DNA of 32,075 bases from Bryobacterales bacterium (GTDB lineage Bacteria; Acidobacteriota; Terriglobia; Bryobacterales; Bryobacteraceae). Where the stretch lies: positions 33,466 through 65,540 of the forward strand of contig PLRJ01000069.1 in the NCBI GenBank assembly GCA_003163855.1, in the 5' to 3' direction. Below the pieces are notes generated by a model. The model saw only the letters and a list, made by a program, of their open reading frames with translations, was not told the origin of the DNA and ran no database searches. The position numbers and the translations under genes were made by a program. Below, one piece after another: positions 16,519 through 25,426 of the stretch (its first letter is position 1; each line of letters opens with the position of its first letter).

Positions 16519-17644
16519 TCAGCTGACAGGCCCGGCATTTCCGTTCCTGATGACGGTGAGATAAACCGAGTGCATTCCTTGATGATCGGTCTCTGAGAAC
16601 GACATCTCCAGGCCTCCCAGGTTTAGTTTGGACATGCCATTTATAGCGTCGATGAGTTTCTCTCGTGTCAGGTCCTTGCCGGATTTGTCGAAAGCGGCCA
16701 GCAGCAGCCGTCCAGCTACGTATCCTTCAAAACTTGCATACGCCGGCAAATCAGCCGGGTCGGAGGCCTTCAGAGCCGCCCGGTAATCCTTAGCGACCTC
16801 AAGATCCGAGTCCCCTGGTGAGGGCAATACCTGCGAGATGATCATGCCCTCGGCGTCAGCGCCGAGTTCGTGGATGAGATCTGCTGTACCGACGAACGAA
16901 ATGCTGGCGAAGCGCGCCTTAAGTCCGGCCGCTTTTGCCGCGCGTACAAACTCCGCAGTTGGCTTGTAAGGCGCCACGATAACAACCACATCGGGAGAAG
17001 CCGGAAGAATTTCCGCTAATCCTCCTTTGATCGCCGCTGTATTGCGCTCGAACGAACCGCTTATCCAGCGCTTTCTGGACCCCCGACAACCCTGACATAC
17101 CAAAAGCGTCATTCTGGTAAAGGACTGCGATTTTCGACGAGCCAGTCTTGGCAAGATAATCAACCAACGCCTCGGTTTCGTCGTCATACGAAGCGCGTAT
17201 GTTGATGACATAACGCTGTACGGGCTGGCGTAAGATTCCCGCACCTGTAAAGAGGCCTACCAGAGGCACCTTCATCTCCTGTACTATCGGCATCGCCACT
17301 TTGGCAGTTGGGGTGCCGACGTAGCCCGTCAGAGCGAAAACTCCATTCTCGTCAATCATTTTCTCGGTGCAGTCCACGCACTTTTCCGGCTCATAACCGT
17401 CGTCTCCGGTGACCAATCGTATTTTGCGCCCCTGAACACCGCCCTTGGCGTTGGCTTCGTCGAAGGCTGCTTTTAGACCCTTGCTCATGTGCGTGCCGAG
17501 TGCGGCGGCGGACCCGGTGAGCGCAGCGCATTGCCCGAGAACGATTTCGGTTTCCGTCACCCCTGGGCTTGAAGTACTGGCAGCCTTCAAAATGATGATT
17601 GATGTGCAAAATACCGTGAGAACACAGCAGGCAAAACGCTTCAT
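16519..17644 (-). pseudogene. Branched-chain amino acid-type ABC substrate-binding protein, frameshifted
   Basis: A Leu/Ile/Val-binding-protein-like (Peripla_BP_6) gene in two frames. ATG 17644, with GGAG nine bases upstream, starts a signal peptide (KRFACCVLTVFCTSIIILKA) and the N-terminal lobe: IVLGQCAALTGSAAALGTHM, GGVQGRKIRLVTGDDGYEP and LTGYVGTPTAKVAMPIVQEM, down to VQKALDKR. The continuation, SGSFERNTAAIKGGLAEI, VVIVAPYKPTAEFVRAAK and PAYASFEGYVAGRLLLAAF, is in another frame. The switch falls at about 17056-17066. Compared with relatives, which have about six residues between these blocks, the junction also looks shortened, so a small deletion is more likely than a one-base error. Total length would be about 375 aa, which is normal. 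No permease or ATPase genes accompany it, and the next gene downstream is the chemoreceptor. Confidence 0.8.
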
Positions 17645-17867
17645 AATTACTGCTCCTACAGGTTTATCGACCTTCAGCGTGATCCGCCGTAGGAGATAAG
17701 TAGATTTGCGAGCCCGCGGCAACAGTCGACGGTTTAGACGATTACTCGCGGGAGAAGCGATATCATAATCTGTCTCGTTGCTGATTGACGGACGGGCAAA
17801 AATCAGCTTTTTTTACTCTTCGGGATTACGTCGCGACGGTCGAAAACAATTCCAGGTAAGCAGTGAA
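17645..17867. promoter_or_regulatory. Divergent intergenic region between binding-protein and fucosidase genes
   Basis: 223 bases that should carry promoters for both genes. On the minus strand GTCGATAA (17671-17664) resembles the flagellar sigma-28 -10 element GCCGATAA (seven of eight) and would start transcription just before the GTAGGAG ribosome site of the binding-protein gene. No TAAA -35 is found at the right distance, so this is weak. No convincing promoter is visible for the fucosidase. Confidence 0.25.
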
Positions 17868-20384
17868 ATGAAACCATTTACACGGCGCACTCTTATTACA
17901 GCTTCCGCCGCTTTCGGAGTGGCACAAAGCCTCCAAGCGGGGGCGCTTTTCAATTTACCCGCTGCCTCCAACGATTTGACCCTCTGGTATACGAAACCGG
18001 CCGGGCAGTGGGTGGACGCCTTGCCCATAGGCAACGGACGTTTGGGCGGTATGGTATTCGGTGGCGGAGAAGACGGCTCGGCCGCAAACGAATGGCTACA
18101 GTTCAATGAGGACACGTTATGGTCAGGCAAGCCGCAGGATGGCAACAACCCAACTGCCAAGCAGTACCTGCCAGAGATCCGGCGCGCCGTTCTGGTCGAA
18201 CAGAATTATCATGCCGCTGATGCACTCTGCCAGAAAATGCAGGGGTTGTTTGCGGAAGCCTACCAGCCCTTGGGAAACCTTCGCATCGAGTTCCTGCATG
18301 GCGGCGCGATTACCAACTACCGGCGTGAGTTGAATCTAGACACGGCGTGTGCAACTACTTCTTACACGGTTGATGGCGTGCATTTTGTGCGACAGGCTTT
18401 CGCATCGGCTCCGGACCAGGTGCTTGTGTTGAATGTGAAAGTGAGTGAGGCGGGAAGGTTGCATTGCAAAATATCGCTTGACGGTCCGTTGCAGAATGCA
18501 GTGTCAGCTCCGCGTAATCGGCGACTCATGCTGACCGGAAAGGCAGCCGCGCACATTGCCGGCGCGGGCCATCCCGGAGGCGAGAAGCCGGTGGTGTTAT
18601 CAGACCAACCAGGTGAAGGGATGTACTTTGCTTCTCTGGTGGAGGTTCAAGCACTCGATGGGAGGGTGGAGACTGGAAGCAGACAGATAGAAGTTTTGGG
18701 CGCCTCTGGTATTACGATCTTGATCGCGGCCGCGACCGGTTACCGCGGCTTTCAAGCAATACCTGACATGCCAGTAGATGACGTCGTGGCAAAAGCGAGC
18801 GCTCACCTGGATACGGCGGCAGCCAGGAAGTTTGGCGAATTGCAAGCGCGTCAGGTGAGCGACCATCAACGGCTTTTCCGACGGGTAAGCTTTCGCCTCA
18901 GCGGCAGCGATGCTGATCTCGCAAAACCAACCGATGAGCGACTGAAAGAAGTCGGAACCTCACTGGATGCCTCTCTAGCATCACTCTACTTTCAATATGG
19001 CCGCTATTTGCTGATCAGCAGTTCACGGCCCGGGTCGCAGCCGGCGAACCTGCAAGGCCTCTGGAACCATCAAGTCACTCCCCCTTGGAGCTCGAACTGG
19101 ACCTCCAACATAAATGTGCAGATGAATTACTGGCCGGCCGAGACATGCAACCTGAGTGAGTGCGCGGCGCCTTTGTTCGAGTTCATTCAAGACCTAAGTG
19201 TTCGCGGCCGGCAAGCGGCTGAAGAGACTTATGGTCTGCCAGGCTGGGTTTCGCACCACAACATTGACCTATGGCGTGCTGCTAACCCGGTCGGCCAAGG
19301 TGTTGGTCAACCCACCTGGGCCAATTGGAACATGAGCGGACCATGGCTTTGCCAGCACCTGTTCGAGCATTATCTGTTTACCGGGGATATCGAGTTCCTG
19401 CGTAACCACGCGTATGCAGTCATGAAAGGGGCCGCTGAGTTTTGCCTCGCGTGGCTGATTGAAGACGGGAAGGGACACCTGACAACCTGCCCTTCGGAGT
19501 CTACAGAGAACAATTTTATGGCGCCCGACGGCAAGCCTGCTATGACGAGCGCCGGATGCACGATGGACATGGCGCTCATACGGGAACTATTCTCAAACTG
19601 CGCAGCCGCTGCCAAAATATTAGGGGTAGATTTCGAGTTTTCTGCAAGACTTTTGGCTGCTTTGGAACGCTTGATTCCTTACCAGATTGGAAAGCACGGT
19701 CAGTTGCAGGAGTGGTCGCTCGACTTTGACGAAAGCACGCCCGGACAGCGCCACATGTCGCATATGTATCCACTTTATCCCGGCAGCCAGATAACGCTCC
19801 GAGGCACTCCGCAGTTGGCTCGCGCGGCGCGTGTTTCCCTTGAACGCCGTTTGGCAAATGGCGGCGCTTACACCGGCTGGAGCCGCGCGTGGGCGATTGG
19901 ATTCTGGGCGCGCTTGGCAGATGGCGATAACGCCTGGGAGTCTTTGTCGATGCTTTTTCAGCACAGCACGAATATCAATTTGTTCGACACGCACCCCGCC
20001 AAGGGCGGCCCGATCTTCCAGATTGATGGCAACTTTGGAACTACTGCGGCCATTGCGGAGATGCTTTTGCAAAGCCACACCGGAAGTATCGATCTTTTGC
20101 CGGCACTGCCTTCTGTTTGGGGCGATGGAGAAGTCACTGGCCTGTGTGCGCGAGGCGGCTTGACGGTAGATCTACGATGGTCTGGAGGAAAACTCGATGA
20201 GTCTAGAGTTCGGCCTGGTTTCTCCGGAGATTTTGTGTTTCGGGCGCCTGCCGGGCAACTAATTACCGGGCTTGTTAGTGACGCCGGTTCGTTATCGCTA
20301 ACGCGAACCGCTGACAAGACTGTCCGCTGCAATCTAAAGGCCGGGCGAACTTATCGGCTTCAGTTCGCTAAGGATGCGGCGTGA
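17868..20384 (+). CDS. GH95 alpha-L-fucosidase (or related alpha-galactosidase), Tat-exported
   Basis: An 838-aa glycoside hydrolase family 95 enzyme. ATG 17868 gives a twin-arginine-type leader ([17 protein letters not shown]). The N-terminal beta domain starts [20 protein letters not shown] then LGGMVFGG, with [12 protein letters not shown] shortly after. Catalytic landmarks follow in the (alpha/alpha)6 domain: [20 protein letters not shown] with the two Asn that activate water, [11 protein letters not shown] with the general-acid Glu at about residue 542, and [12 protein letters not shown] with the conserved Asp. GH95 enzymes remove terminal fucose (some act on L-galactose) from plant or microbial glycans by inversion. 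No sugar transporter or other glycosidase is adjacent, so it probably acts alone in the periplasm or outside. Its stop overlaps the next gene's GTG by 4 bases. Confidence 0.94.
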   Translation: MKPFTRRTLITASAAFGVAQSLQAGALFNLPAASNDLTLWYTKPAGQWVDALPIGNGRLGGMVFGGGEDGSAANEWLQFNEDTLWSGKPQDGNNPTAKQYLPEIRRAVLVEQNYHAADALCQKMQGLFAEAYQPLGNLRIEFLHGGAITNYRRELNLDTACATTSYTVDGVHFVRQAFASAPDQVLVLNVKVSEAGRLHCKISLDGPLQNAVSAPRNRRLMLTGKAAAHIAGAGHPGGEKPVVLSDQPGEGMYFASLVEVQALDGRVETGSRQIEVLGASGITILIAAATGYRGFQAIPDMPVDDVVAKASAHLDTAAARKFGELQARQVSDHQRLFRRVSFRLSGSDADLAKPTDERLKEVGTSLDASLASLYFQYGRYLLISSSRPGSQPANLQGLWNHQVTPPWSSNWTSNINVQMNYWPAETCNLSECAAPLFEFIQDLSVRGRQAAEETYGLPGWVSHHNIDLWRAANPVGQGVGQPTWANWNMSGPWLCQHLFEHYLFTGDIEFLRNHAYAVMKGAAEFCLAWLIEDGKGHLTTCPSESTENNFMAPDGKPAMTSAGCTMDMALIRELFSNCAAAAKILGVDFEFSARLLAALERLIPYQIGKHGQLQEWSLDFDESTPGQRHMSHMYPLYPGSQITLRGTPQLARAARVSLERRLANGGAYTGWSRAWAIGFWARLADGDNAWESLSMLFQHSTNINLFDTHPAKGGPIFQIDGNFGTTAAIAEMLLQSHTGSIDLLPALPSVWGDGEVTGLCARGGLTVDLRWSGGKLDESRVRPGFSGDFVFRAPAGQLITGLVSDAGSLSLTRTADKTVRCNLKAGRTYRLQFAKDAA

Positions 20385-21733
20385 TCAGTCGGACAGCCAT
20401 ATTAGCTGCACTCTTCGTTACTTGCTGGTTGATGGCTTCGGCGAATGCCGCTCCGCTCGCTCCGGTGGTGCCGCCGGGAGCTGAAGCTTCCAAACAGTTT
20501 AACGTCGAGGTTGCGACGAATGCATGGCTGGCCAAAGTCGCGGCGCCTGACCGGCAGAAGTCGGATGCTTATTTTGAAGGCGGATATTGGCTTATTCTTT
20601 GGGATTTTCTCGCGACTGCGGGCGTGATGCTCCTGTTGCTTGAAACGAAAGCCTCGGCCTGGATGCGAGACTTCGCCGAGCGTGCGACCCACGTGCGCTT
20701 TCTCCAATACTGGATTTATTTCTTTGAGCTTGTTGTGATATCGGCGATTCTCATTTTCCCTCTGACGATTTATGAGGGATGGCTGCGCGAGCACCAATAT
20801 GGTTTATCGAACCAGTCCTTCGGCGCCTGGTTTGCAGAACAGCTCATCGGAATGGCGCTGACCCTGGTCTTTGGCGGTTTAGCCTTCTCGGCTTTGATTG
20901 CAATTGCCAGAAGACTTCCGCGCAACTGGGCCATGTGGGGCGCGCTAATAGCGCTGTTCTTTGTCAGCATCGGCGCCATTGTGTTTCCGGTGTTCGTCGC
21001 GCCACTTTTCAATAAGTACAAGCCGCTCGAAAATCAGCTTGTGAAAAGCCAGATTTTGAGTATGGCGCGCGCGAACGGCATTCCGGTGCGAGATGTCTAT
21101 GAGGTGGATGCTTCCCGCCAGAGTAAACGAGTCAGTGCCAACGTCAGCGGGCTTTTCGGAACCACTCGGATTACTTTGAACGACAATTTGCTGAACCGCT
21201 GCTCGCCCCAAGCCATCATGGCGACGATGGGGCATGAGATGGGTCACTACGTTATGCACCATGCTCTTACGGGTCTAATGTTCGGAGCAATCGTAATTTT
21301 TACCCTGTTCGCGGTGCTTCGTTTTGGACTGGACAAGATAGTAGAGCGCTATGGCAAACGCTGGAGTCTTCTATCACCGCTGGACCTTGCCGCGGTGCCG
21401 GTCGCGGTGCTCATTCTTTCAACGTTCGGATTTCTGCTGACTCCCGTTCAGAACTCGTTCACGCGCATGCAGGAATATGAAGCCGACATTTTCGGACTGA
21501 ATGCTTCGCGCCAACCCGACGGAGAAGCTGAAGTGGATCTGTTGCTGGGTGAATATCGAAAGTTGGACCCGGGGGGATTGGAAGAGGTTATTTTTTTCGA
21601 TCATCCCAGTGGACGCACGCGCATCACGGCAGCGATGCGATGGAAGGCTGAGAATCTGTGTTTTTTTAGGCCGGACCTGCCTTGTGGCGGACTCAAGAGC
21701 ACTCTCTCCGCAACAAGTAGGGTTGGCCGGTAG
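20381..21733 (+). CDS. Ste24/CAAX-type M48 membrane metallopeptidase
   Basis: A 450-aa polytopic zinc peptidase. An N-terminal signal-like segment ([18 protein letters not shown]) precedes several membrane helices. Zinc-binding [10 protein letters not shown] lies at about residue 285, and the third ligand is in [17 protein letters not shown] at about 367. [16 protein letters not shown] is typical of Ste24. Eukaryotic Ste24 trims prenylated proteins; bacterial relatives are envelope quality-control proteases with unclear substrates. The C-terminus ([16 protein letters not shown]) is canonical, so the gene is intact. GTG 20381 overlaps the fucosidase stop as GTGA, so the two are translationally coupled despite having no obvious functional link. 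Confidence 0.92.
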   Translation: MISRTAILAALFVTCWLMASANAAPLAPVVPPGAEASKQFNVEVATNAWLAKVAAPDRQKSDAYFEGGYWLILWDFLATAGVMLLLLETKASAWMRDFAERATHVRFLQYWIYFFELVVISAILIFPLTIYEGWLREHQYGLSNQSFGAWFAEQLIGMALTLVFGGLAFSALIAIARRLPRNWAMWGALIALFFVSIGAIVFPVFVAPLFNKYKPLENQLVKSQILSMARANGIPVRDVYEVDASRQSKRVSANVSGLFGTTRITLNDNLLNRCSPQAIMATMGHEMGHYVMHHALTGLMFGAIVIFTLFAVLRFGLDKIVERYGKRWSLLSPLDLAAVPVAVLILSTFGFLLTPVQNSFTRMQEYEADIFGLNASRQPDGEAEVDLLLGEYRKLDPGGLEEVIFFDHPSGRTRITAAMRWKAENLCFFRPDLPCGGLKSTLSATSRVGR

Positions 21734-21839
21734 TTCGTTAGGTGCCTGATTATTAATTGGGTCAAGCAAGACGAAGAAGCATGAATCTTTACGAGGCGTC
21801 TTGTCGGATGCTTAAGCCCTAATAATAGTTCGCTTTAAG

Positions 21840-22433
21840 TTAGGACGCGAGTTGGTCAGGCAAGGTGCATATTGCAGAGGTCCTATGCGTCGAGCTTCTC
21901 ACGATCAGATGGCCAGAGTCTAGAACCAGCCAAATGGACCGGGATTGGTCAGTAGCTAAGTCCTGTCCTGCGAGGGAAATGTTAGCGGACCGAAGCAACC
22001 TTCGCATATAAGCGAAGCAGCCAGTAGTGGCCGTAACGCCGCCGATTAGGTGGACGCGTAAATCAGACTTCTGCATCCCAAGTGCGGGAAGTTCTTTGAA
22101 GAACAACTCAAGTGCTGTCTCTGCGAAAGCGACTTGGGCGGTATCGTTCGAGAAACGCAACATTTTTCCCAACTTGCATTTGTCTGCATAGATCACCAGC
22201 AAAAGCTCGGAAGATACGTTGCGCGCGACCATCCGACCGTAAGAGTGAGCTATTTTGCAACTGCCTGGTCCGACTTCGGTATCCCGACGAGCAATGAGAT
22301 CCGTTCTGTAGTTGCTTCTTTGGATACAGAGATATCGATGAGAATGCCGGAAAGTTGAGAAACAATTTCGCCACTTAGTGGCCGCCCTTAGCCGCGGGCG
22401 CTGCCGGCTTTGCTCCTTCAGTCGGCTTTCCAT
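21840..22433 (-). CDS. cheD: Degenerate CheD homologue lacking catalytic residues
   Basis: From about 22285 the frame aligns end to end with the chemoreceptor deamidase CheD: VGPGSCKIAHSYGRMVARNV, then KLGKMLRF, AFAETALELFFKELPALGMQ, LRVHLIGGV, and finally SRSIWLVLDSGHLIVRS. CheD uses Thr, Cys and His (VTLGLGSC and AHVMLP in the Thermotoga protein). Here the matching positions read VARNVSSE and LRFSND, so all three are gone and deamidase activity is very unlikely. The start is unclear: this frame has no start codon between ATG 22433, inside motB, and the homology. The stretch 22374-22255 looks more protein-like in another frame, so a frameshift is possible. It may be a decaying gene, or a non-catalytic CheD that binds partners only. 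Confidence 0.6.
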   Translation of the reverse strand: MESRLKEQSRQRPRLRAATKWRNCFSTFRHSHRYLCIQRSNYRTDLIARRDTEVGPGSCKIAHSYGRMVARNVSSELLLVIYADKCKLGKMLRFSNDTAQVAFAETALELFFKELPALGMQKSDLRVHLIGGVTATTGCFAYMRRLLRSANISLAGQDLATDQSRSIWLVLDSGHLIVRSSTHRTSAICTLPDQLAS

Positions 22434-23256
22434 GTTCTGCGCCCTTCTCTTCGCCTTCCTCTGTTTTGCCTTCGCCTTCTCCCCCCTCACCTTCTTTAGC
22501 CGCGCCGCCCTTAGGCTCTGGTTTGGGGGGCGGATCCGTATATCTGACAATGATCGATATACGGCGGTTAGAGGGATCTTCCGGCTTATCCTTCAGGCGG
22601 AGTTCCTGATCCGCATAACCGCGGATTTCAACCACTTGATTTTCTCTCAAGCCATTCTCCTCCATCAGTTTACGGGCGGCGTTCGCGCGGTCGGCGGAAA
22701 GTTCCCAGTTCGAATACCCGTTATCTTCGCTAAACGCTTTAGAATCGGTATGGCCTTCGATAAGAATGGTATTGGGCATCTTGCCCAGCTCCGATGCTAG
22801 TTCCATGAGGAGAGTATGCCCGTTTTGCGTTGGTTTGGCCTGTCCGTTGTCAAAGAACATGCCCTTTTCGTTTTCGAGCAGTTCGATGCGGAGACCTTCG
22901 CCGGTAACGGTCATTTGCACGTTGTCCTTGAGCTTCTCGAACTTTGGCGACTCCTTCATCGCTTGCTGTAGCTTATCTTTCAGTGCCTTGATGTTCTTTC
23001 GATCAACCGTAACGCTTTCCCCGGTGCCCCCGAAGGAGCTTCCCATTTTCTTGCCCGATCCGCGTGGATCCTGAAAGTAGCCGGCGACAGCTTTTTGCAC
23101 TTCCACACTTGCGTTCAGAAGCCACATAACGATGAAGAACGCCATCATGGCGGTAACGAAATCGGCGTAGGCAACCTTCCATGCGCCGCCGTGATGGCCG
23201 CCGTGACCGCCTTTCTTCTTGATGACGATGATGGGGGGCGTAGCGGGAGCTGACAT
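22375..23256 (-). CDS. motB: Flagellar stator protein MotB
   Basis: A 293-aa stator subunit. After a short Gly/His/Lys-rich cytoplasmic start (KKKGGHGGHHGGAWKVAYAD) comes the single membrane helix FVTAMMAFFIVMWLL. The YADF Asp is the proton-carrying residue. The plug/linker follows, then an OmpA-like peptidoglycan-binding domain with ILIEGHTDSK, NWELSADRANAARKLM and NRRISIIVRY. The C-terminus is a Pro/Glu/Gly/Lys-rich low-complexity tail of about 40 residues, longer than usual. It follows motA after 3 bases, so the two are cotranscribed, and the CheD-like gene overlaps or abuts its end. Confidence 0.95.
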   Translation of the reverse strand: MSAPATPPIIVIKKKGGHGGHHGGAWKVAYADFVTAMMAFFIVMWLLNASVEVQKAVAGYFQDPRGSGKKMGSSFGGTGESVTVDRKNIKALKDKLQQAMKESPKFEKLKDNVQMTVTGEGLRIELLENEKGMFFDNGQAKPTQNGHTLLMELASELGKMPNTILIEGHTDSKAFSEDNGYSNWELSADRANAARKLMEENGLRENQVVEIRGYADQELRLKDKPEDPSNRRISIIVRYTDPPPKPEPKGGAAKEGEGGEGEGKTEEGEEKGAEHGKPTEGAKPAAPAAKGGH

Positions 23257-23259
23257 GGT

Positions 23260-24126
23260 TTATTTCGACTCGGCCTTTGCGCCTCTTACAGCAGCATCCA
23301 TTTCCTTGAAACTGGGTCGCACGGAAGCTGGAATGGCGCGACGCGCGAATTCTATGGCGATGATGGGGGCCGCCCCTCGAACAAATGCGATTAGTCCAAT
23401 CCTCAGACAGTTGTAATAAGCTGCTTCAGCATCGTTCGCCCGAGTCATGTTTGCGGCAATGGGTGAAAAGAAGCCGTAACAGGCTAGAATGCCAAGAAAG
23501 GTTCCTACCAGCGCCGCCGCAACTTTGTGTCCCAGTTCGGCCGGGGGGCCACCAATGGCTCCCATGGTAATCACGACACCGAGCACCGCCGCGACTATGC
23601 CCAGTCCCGGCAGAGCGTCAGAGACGCTCGACAAAGCCGCCACCGGTGCGTTGAGTTCCTTGTGATGCACGTCCATGTCCGCTTCAACCATCTGATCCAG
23701 ATCGAAGTGGCTTACGGTTCCGGTTGTCGCCATCCGCAGGGTGTCGCAGATGAAGTCAAGAACGTGATGATCCTTTGTTACGCTGTGATATTTTTTGAAG
23801 ACCTCGCTTTTGTCGGGAGCCTCAATATCCGGCTCTATACTGCTGATCCCGCCTTTTCGGGCACGGGAAAAAAGATCGTTCAGCATCTTCAGGGTGTCGG
23901 TGTACATATTCTTGTTGTATTTTTCGCCGCCGAAAATTCCCAACATGCCTTTGATCAGCTTGATGATCACAGGCAATGGATTGGCTATCAGCAGCGTGCC
24001 CAGAGCGGCGCCGCCGATGATAATAAGTTCTGCCGGTTGCACCAACACGGCGACCTTGCCTTTTTCGAATAGATAACCGCCGAGAATAGCACCAATGACG
24101 ACTACGATTCCGATGATGGAAAACAT
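23260..24126 (-). CDS. motA: Flagellar stator protein MotA
   Basis: A 288-aa protein with four membrane segments: FSIIGIVVVIGAILGGYLF, LIIIGGAALGTLLIANPLP, the pair around LPGLGIVAAVLGVVITMGAI, and ALVGTFLGILACYGFFSPIA. The large cytoplasmic loop between the second and third holds charged residues that contact FliG (for example the ARKGGISSIEPDIEAPDKS region). Together with MotB it forms the proton channel that drives rotation. It is first in a motA-motB-cheD-like unit. The ATG at 24126 is separated from the nearest ribosome-site-like GAGG by a perfect 13-base palindrome, described separately. Confidence 0.95.
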   Translation of the reverse strand: MFSIIGIVVVIGAILGGYLFEKGKVAVLVQPAELIIIGGAALGTLLIANPLPVIIKLIKGMLGIFGGEKYNKNMYTDTLKMLNDLFSRARKGGISSIEPDIEAPDKSEVFKKYHSVTKDHHVLDFICDTLRMATTGTVSHFDLDQMVEADMDVHHKELNAPVAALSSVSDALPGLGIVAAVLGVVITMGAIGGPPAELGHKVAAALVGTFLGILACYGFFSPIAANMTRANDAEAAYYNCLRIGLIAFVRGAAPIIAIEFARRAIPASVRPSFKEMDAAVRGAKAESK

Positions 24127-24129
24127 CTC

Positions 24130-24142
24130 GTTTTGACAAAAC
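24130..24142. repeat. Perfect 13-base palindrome at the motA start
   Basis: GTTTTG-A-CAAAAC lies 3 bases upstream of the motA ATG (minus strand). It sits between GAGG (minus strand) and the start codon, a spacing of about 19 bases that is too long for a normal ribosome site. Folding of the RNA arms would bring GAGG closer to the ATG. It could equally be a repressor site. Confidence 0.5.
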
Positions 24143-24434
24143 CTCTACATATTTATCGGAGCTTCTGGCGGGAAAGAGTATGGCAAGAATGGAGGGATTC
24201 TTCCAATTAGAGACCGGGCCCTGAAGATTCGGCGCCCGGAGGAGCAATCTAGGCCATTTCAGTCGACGAAGGACGGTCTGGCTGTCAGGACATCCAACTG
24301 GCGCACGGAAGCCGCAAGCATAGTTGCCAACCGTCGCGTTATTTTGTTAAGGCCGGAAGACTCCGCGGTTGAGAGCCAAAGGTTTTGGCCTTTACGCCTC
24401 TAAAGGTGGCGAATCTTAGCGATATGGGCTTTGC

Positions 24435-24440
24435 GGAGAG
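24435..24440 (+). promoter_or_regulatory. Ribosome binding site deciding the fliS start
   Basis: GGAGAG lies seven bases before TTG 24448. No comparable site precedes TTG 24385, GTG 24406 or ATG 24424, so this site favours the shorter protein. Confidence 0.6.
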
Positions 24441-24447
24441 AAAAAGC

Positions 24448-24978
24448 TTGACAAACAATAATCCCTATAAAGAGTATGCAGAAGCCAATCTGCTGTCGGG
24501 GCACCCTTTGGATCTGGTTGTGGCCCTCTATGAGGGAGCCTTCGATTCTGCCCGATCAGCGCGCCTGTGTGTCGCCGCGGGGGATATCTGGGGCCGGACC
24601 AAAGCCATTAACAAAGCGATCGCTATTTTGACTGAACTGATGGTTTCGCTGAATGTCGAAAAGGGTGGAGAGATCGCCAACAATCTGAAGCAGCTTTATA
24701 GCTACATGCAGCGCCGCCTGCTGGAAGCTCACCTGAAAAAGCAGGCTGAGCCTATCAAAGAAGTGGAAGCCCTGCTTGAGAATCTGCTGGATGGATGGAG
24801 ACAGGCAGCTAAGAAAGTTGTCTCCGCCGAGCGCGAGAGCAATAATCACGCTGAAGGCCTGCAGAACCTGCCGCCTAAGAACGATCAACATCATTCTGAC
24901 GGCGCAACCACGGGAGGTTTATACAACTACTGGAGTGAAGGTTCCGAAAATCAGCTGAGCGCGGCCTATTCGTTCTGA
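24448..24978 (+). CDS. fliS: Flagellin export chaperone FliS
   Basis: About 176 aa from TTG 24448, giving TNNNPYKEYAEANLLSG at the N-terminus, which matches the conserved start of FliS (short polar lead, then NPYxxY). LDLVVALYEGAFDSARSARL, INKAIAILTELMVSLNVEKG and LKQLYSYMQRRLLEAHLKK are the helices of the four-helix bundle. A ~45-residue polar extension after KEVEALLENLLDGWRQA is longer than in the enteric protein. FliS holds flagellin (FliC) unfolded until export. Here it is separated from any fliC or fliD gene and lies alone between two minus-strand blocks. Longer starts up to TTG 24385 would add up to 21 residues but lack a ribosome site. Confidence 0.9.
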   Translation: MTNNNPYKEYAEANLLSGHPLDLVVALYEGAFDSARSARLCVAAGDIWGRTKAINKAIAILTELMVSLNVEKGGEIANNLKQLYSYMQRRLLEAHLKKQAEPIKEVEALLENLLDGWRQAAKKVVSAERESNNHAEGLQNLPPKNDQHHSDGATTGGLYNYWSEGSENQLSAAYSF

Positions 24979-24984
24979 ATTGGC

Positions 24985-25006
24985 GCAGCTGCTGTGGGGT
25001 AGCTGC
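24985..25006. terminator. Possible bidirectional hairpin between fliS and flgJ
   Basis: GCAGCT (24985-24990) and AGCTGC (25001-25006) can pair around a 10-base loop between two convergent genes. No clear T-run follows on either strand, so intrinsic termination is only possible. Confidence 0.3.
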
Positions 25007-25008
25007 TG

Positions 25009-25422
25009 CTATTTCGATTGAGATCCAGCAGCTGTCTGAATGGACGCAACAACAGGCCTAAGCAACGTTGGCGCTGGCTGAGAAGTAACTGCCGGAGTAG
25101 CGGCACTGCTTGCCGGAGCGGCCACGGTACTGGTTGCGGAATTGGACGAAGTCATCGTCTTCTCGATCATTTTCGCCAAACCAAGACCGCCTCGGCTTGC
25201 CATGGCTTGCGCGAACTGCGCTTCCGCCATCGACATGGTAGAGTCTTCGCCAGTTTCCCCTCCGTCGCTCAGCCAGCCGTCCGAGTTCGTCTCCCGAACG
25301 GTCTTCATCATCTGGGTAATCATCAAAGCCTCAAACTTTTGAGCGGCATCGTGAATCTTGGCGATCCTTTTGGGATCGGCCGAAGCCGTCGTGCTGGCTG
25401 ACGCCAACTGGCTCATTTCCAT
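25009..25422 (-). CDS. flgJ: FlgJ-type rod-binding protein (no muramidase domain)
   Basis: A 137-aa protein from ATG 25422, with GGAGG 12 bases upstream inside the end of flgI. KIHDAAQKFEALMITQMMKT, VRETNSDGWLSDGGETGED, and STMSMAEAQFAQAMASRGG, GLGLAKMI form the FlgJ N-terminal rod-binding (Rod-binding, Pfam 10135-type) domain. The C-terminal peptidoglycan hydrolase of enteric FlgJ is absent and is replaced by a short Ala/Ser/Thr/Pro tail. This is common outside gammaproteobacteria, where a separate lytic enzyme clears the wall for the rod. It is the last gene of flgFGAHIJ. Confidence 0.88.
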   Translation of the reverse strand: MEMSQLASASTTASADPKRIAKIHDAAQKFEALMITQMMKTVRETNSDGWLSDGGETGEDSTMSMAEAQFAQAMASRGGLGLAKMIEKTMTSSNSATSTVAAPASSAATPAVTSQPAPTLLRPVVASIQTAAGSQSK

Positions 25423-25426
25423 TGTC

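Larger units (their letters stand above)
24127..24447. promoter_or_regulatory. motA-fliS divergent intergenic region
   Basis: About 320 bases without a gene. It contains an inverted repeat GGCAAGAAT-GGAGGG-ATTCTTCC (24182-24204, arms pair except one bulged C). On the minus strand there is TCCGATAA (24159-24152), seven of eight matches to the sigma-28 -10 GCCGATAA, 26 bases before motA. On the plus strand CTAAA (24400-24404) is followed 15 bases later by CGATA (24420-24424), an imperfect sigma-28-like arrangement ahead of fliS. No good -35 box supports the motA element. These are suggestive only. Confidence 0.3.

Noticed and set aside
16519-17244. The two halves of the binding protein as two separate genes
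   Set aside because: They are successive lobes of one fold joined at one frameshift, so they are treated as one broken gene.
21734-21839. Search for a terminator between the protease and CheD-like genes
   Set aside because: Only short imperfect repeats (CTTAAG/CTTTAAG) were seen, with no GC-rich stem and T-run.
22255-22374. GTG 22374 directly after the motB stop as a separate 88-codon gene
   Set aside because: The product has no recognisable features and runs in the wrong frame for the CheD homology; more likely part of the degenerate start of that gene.
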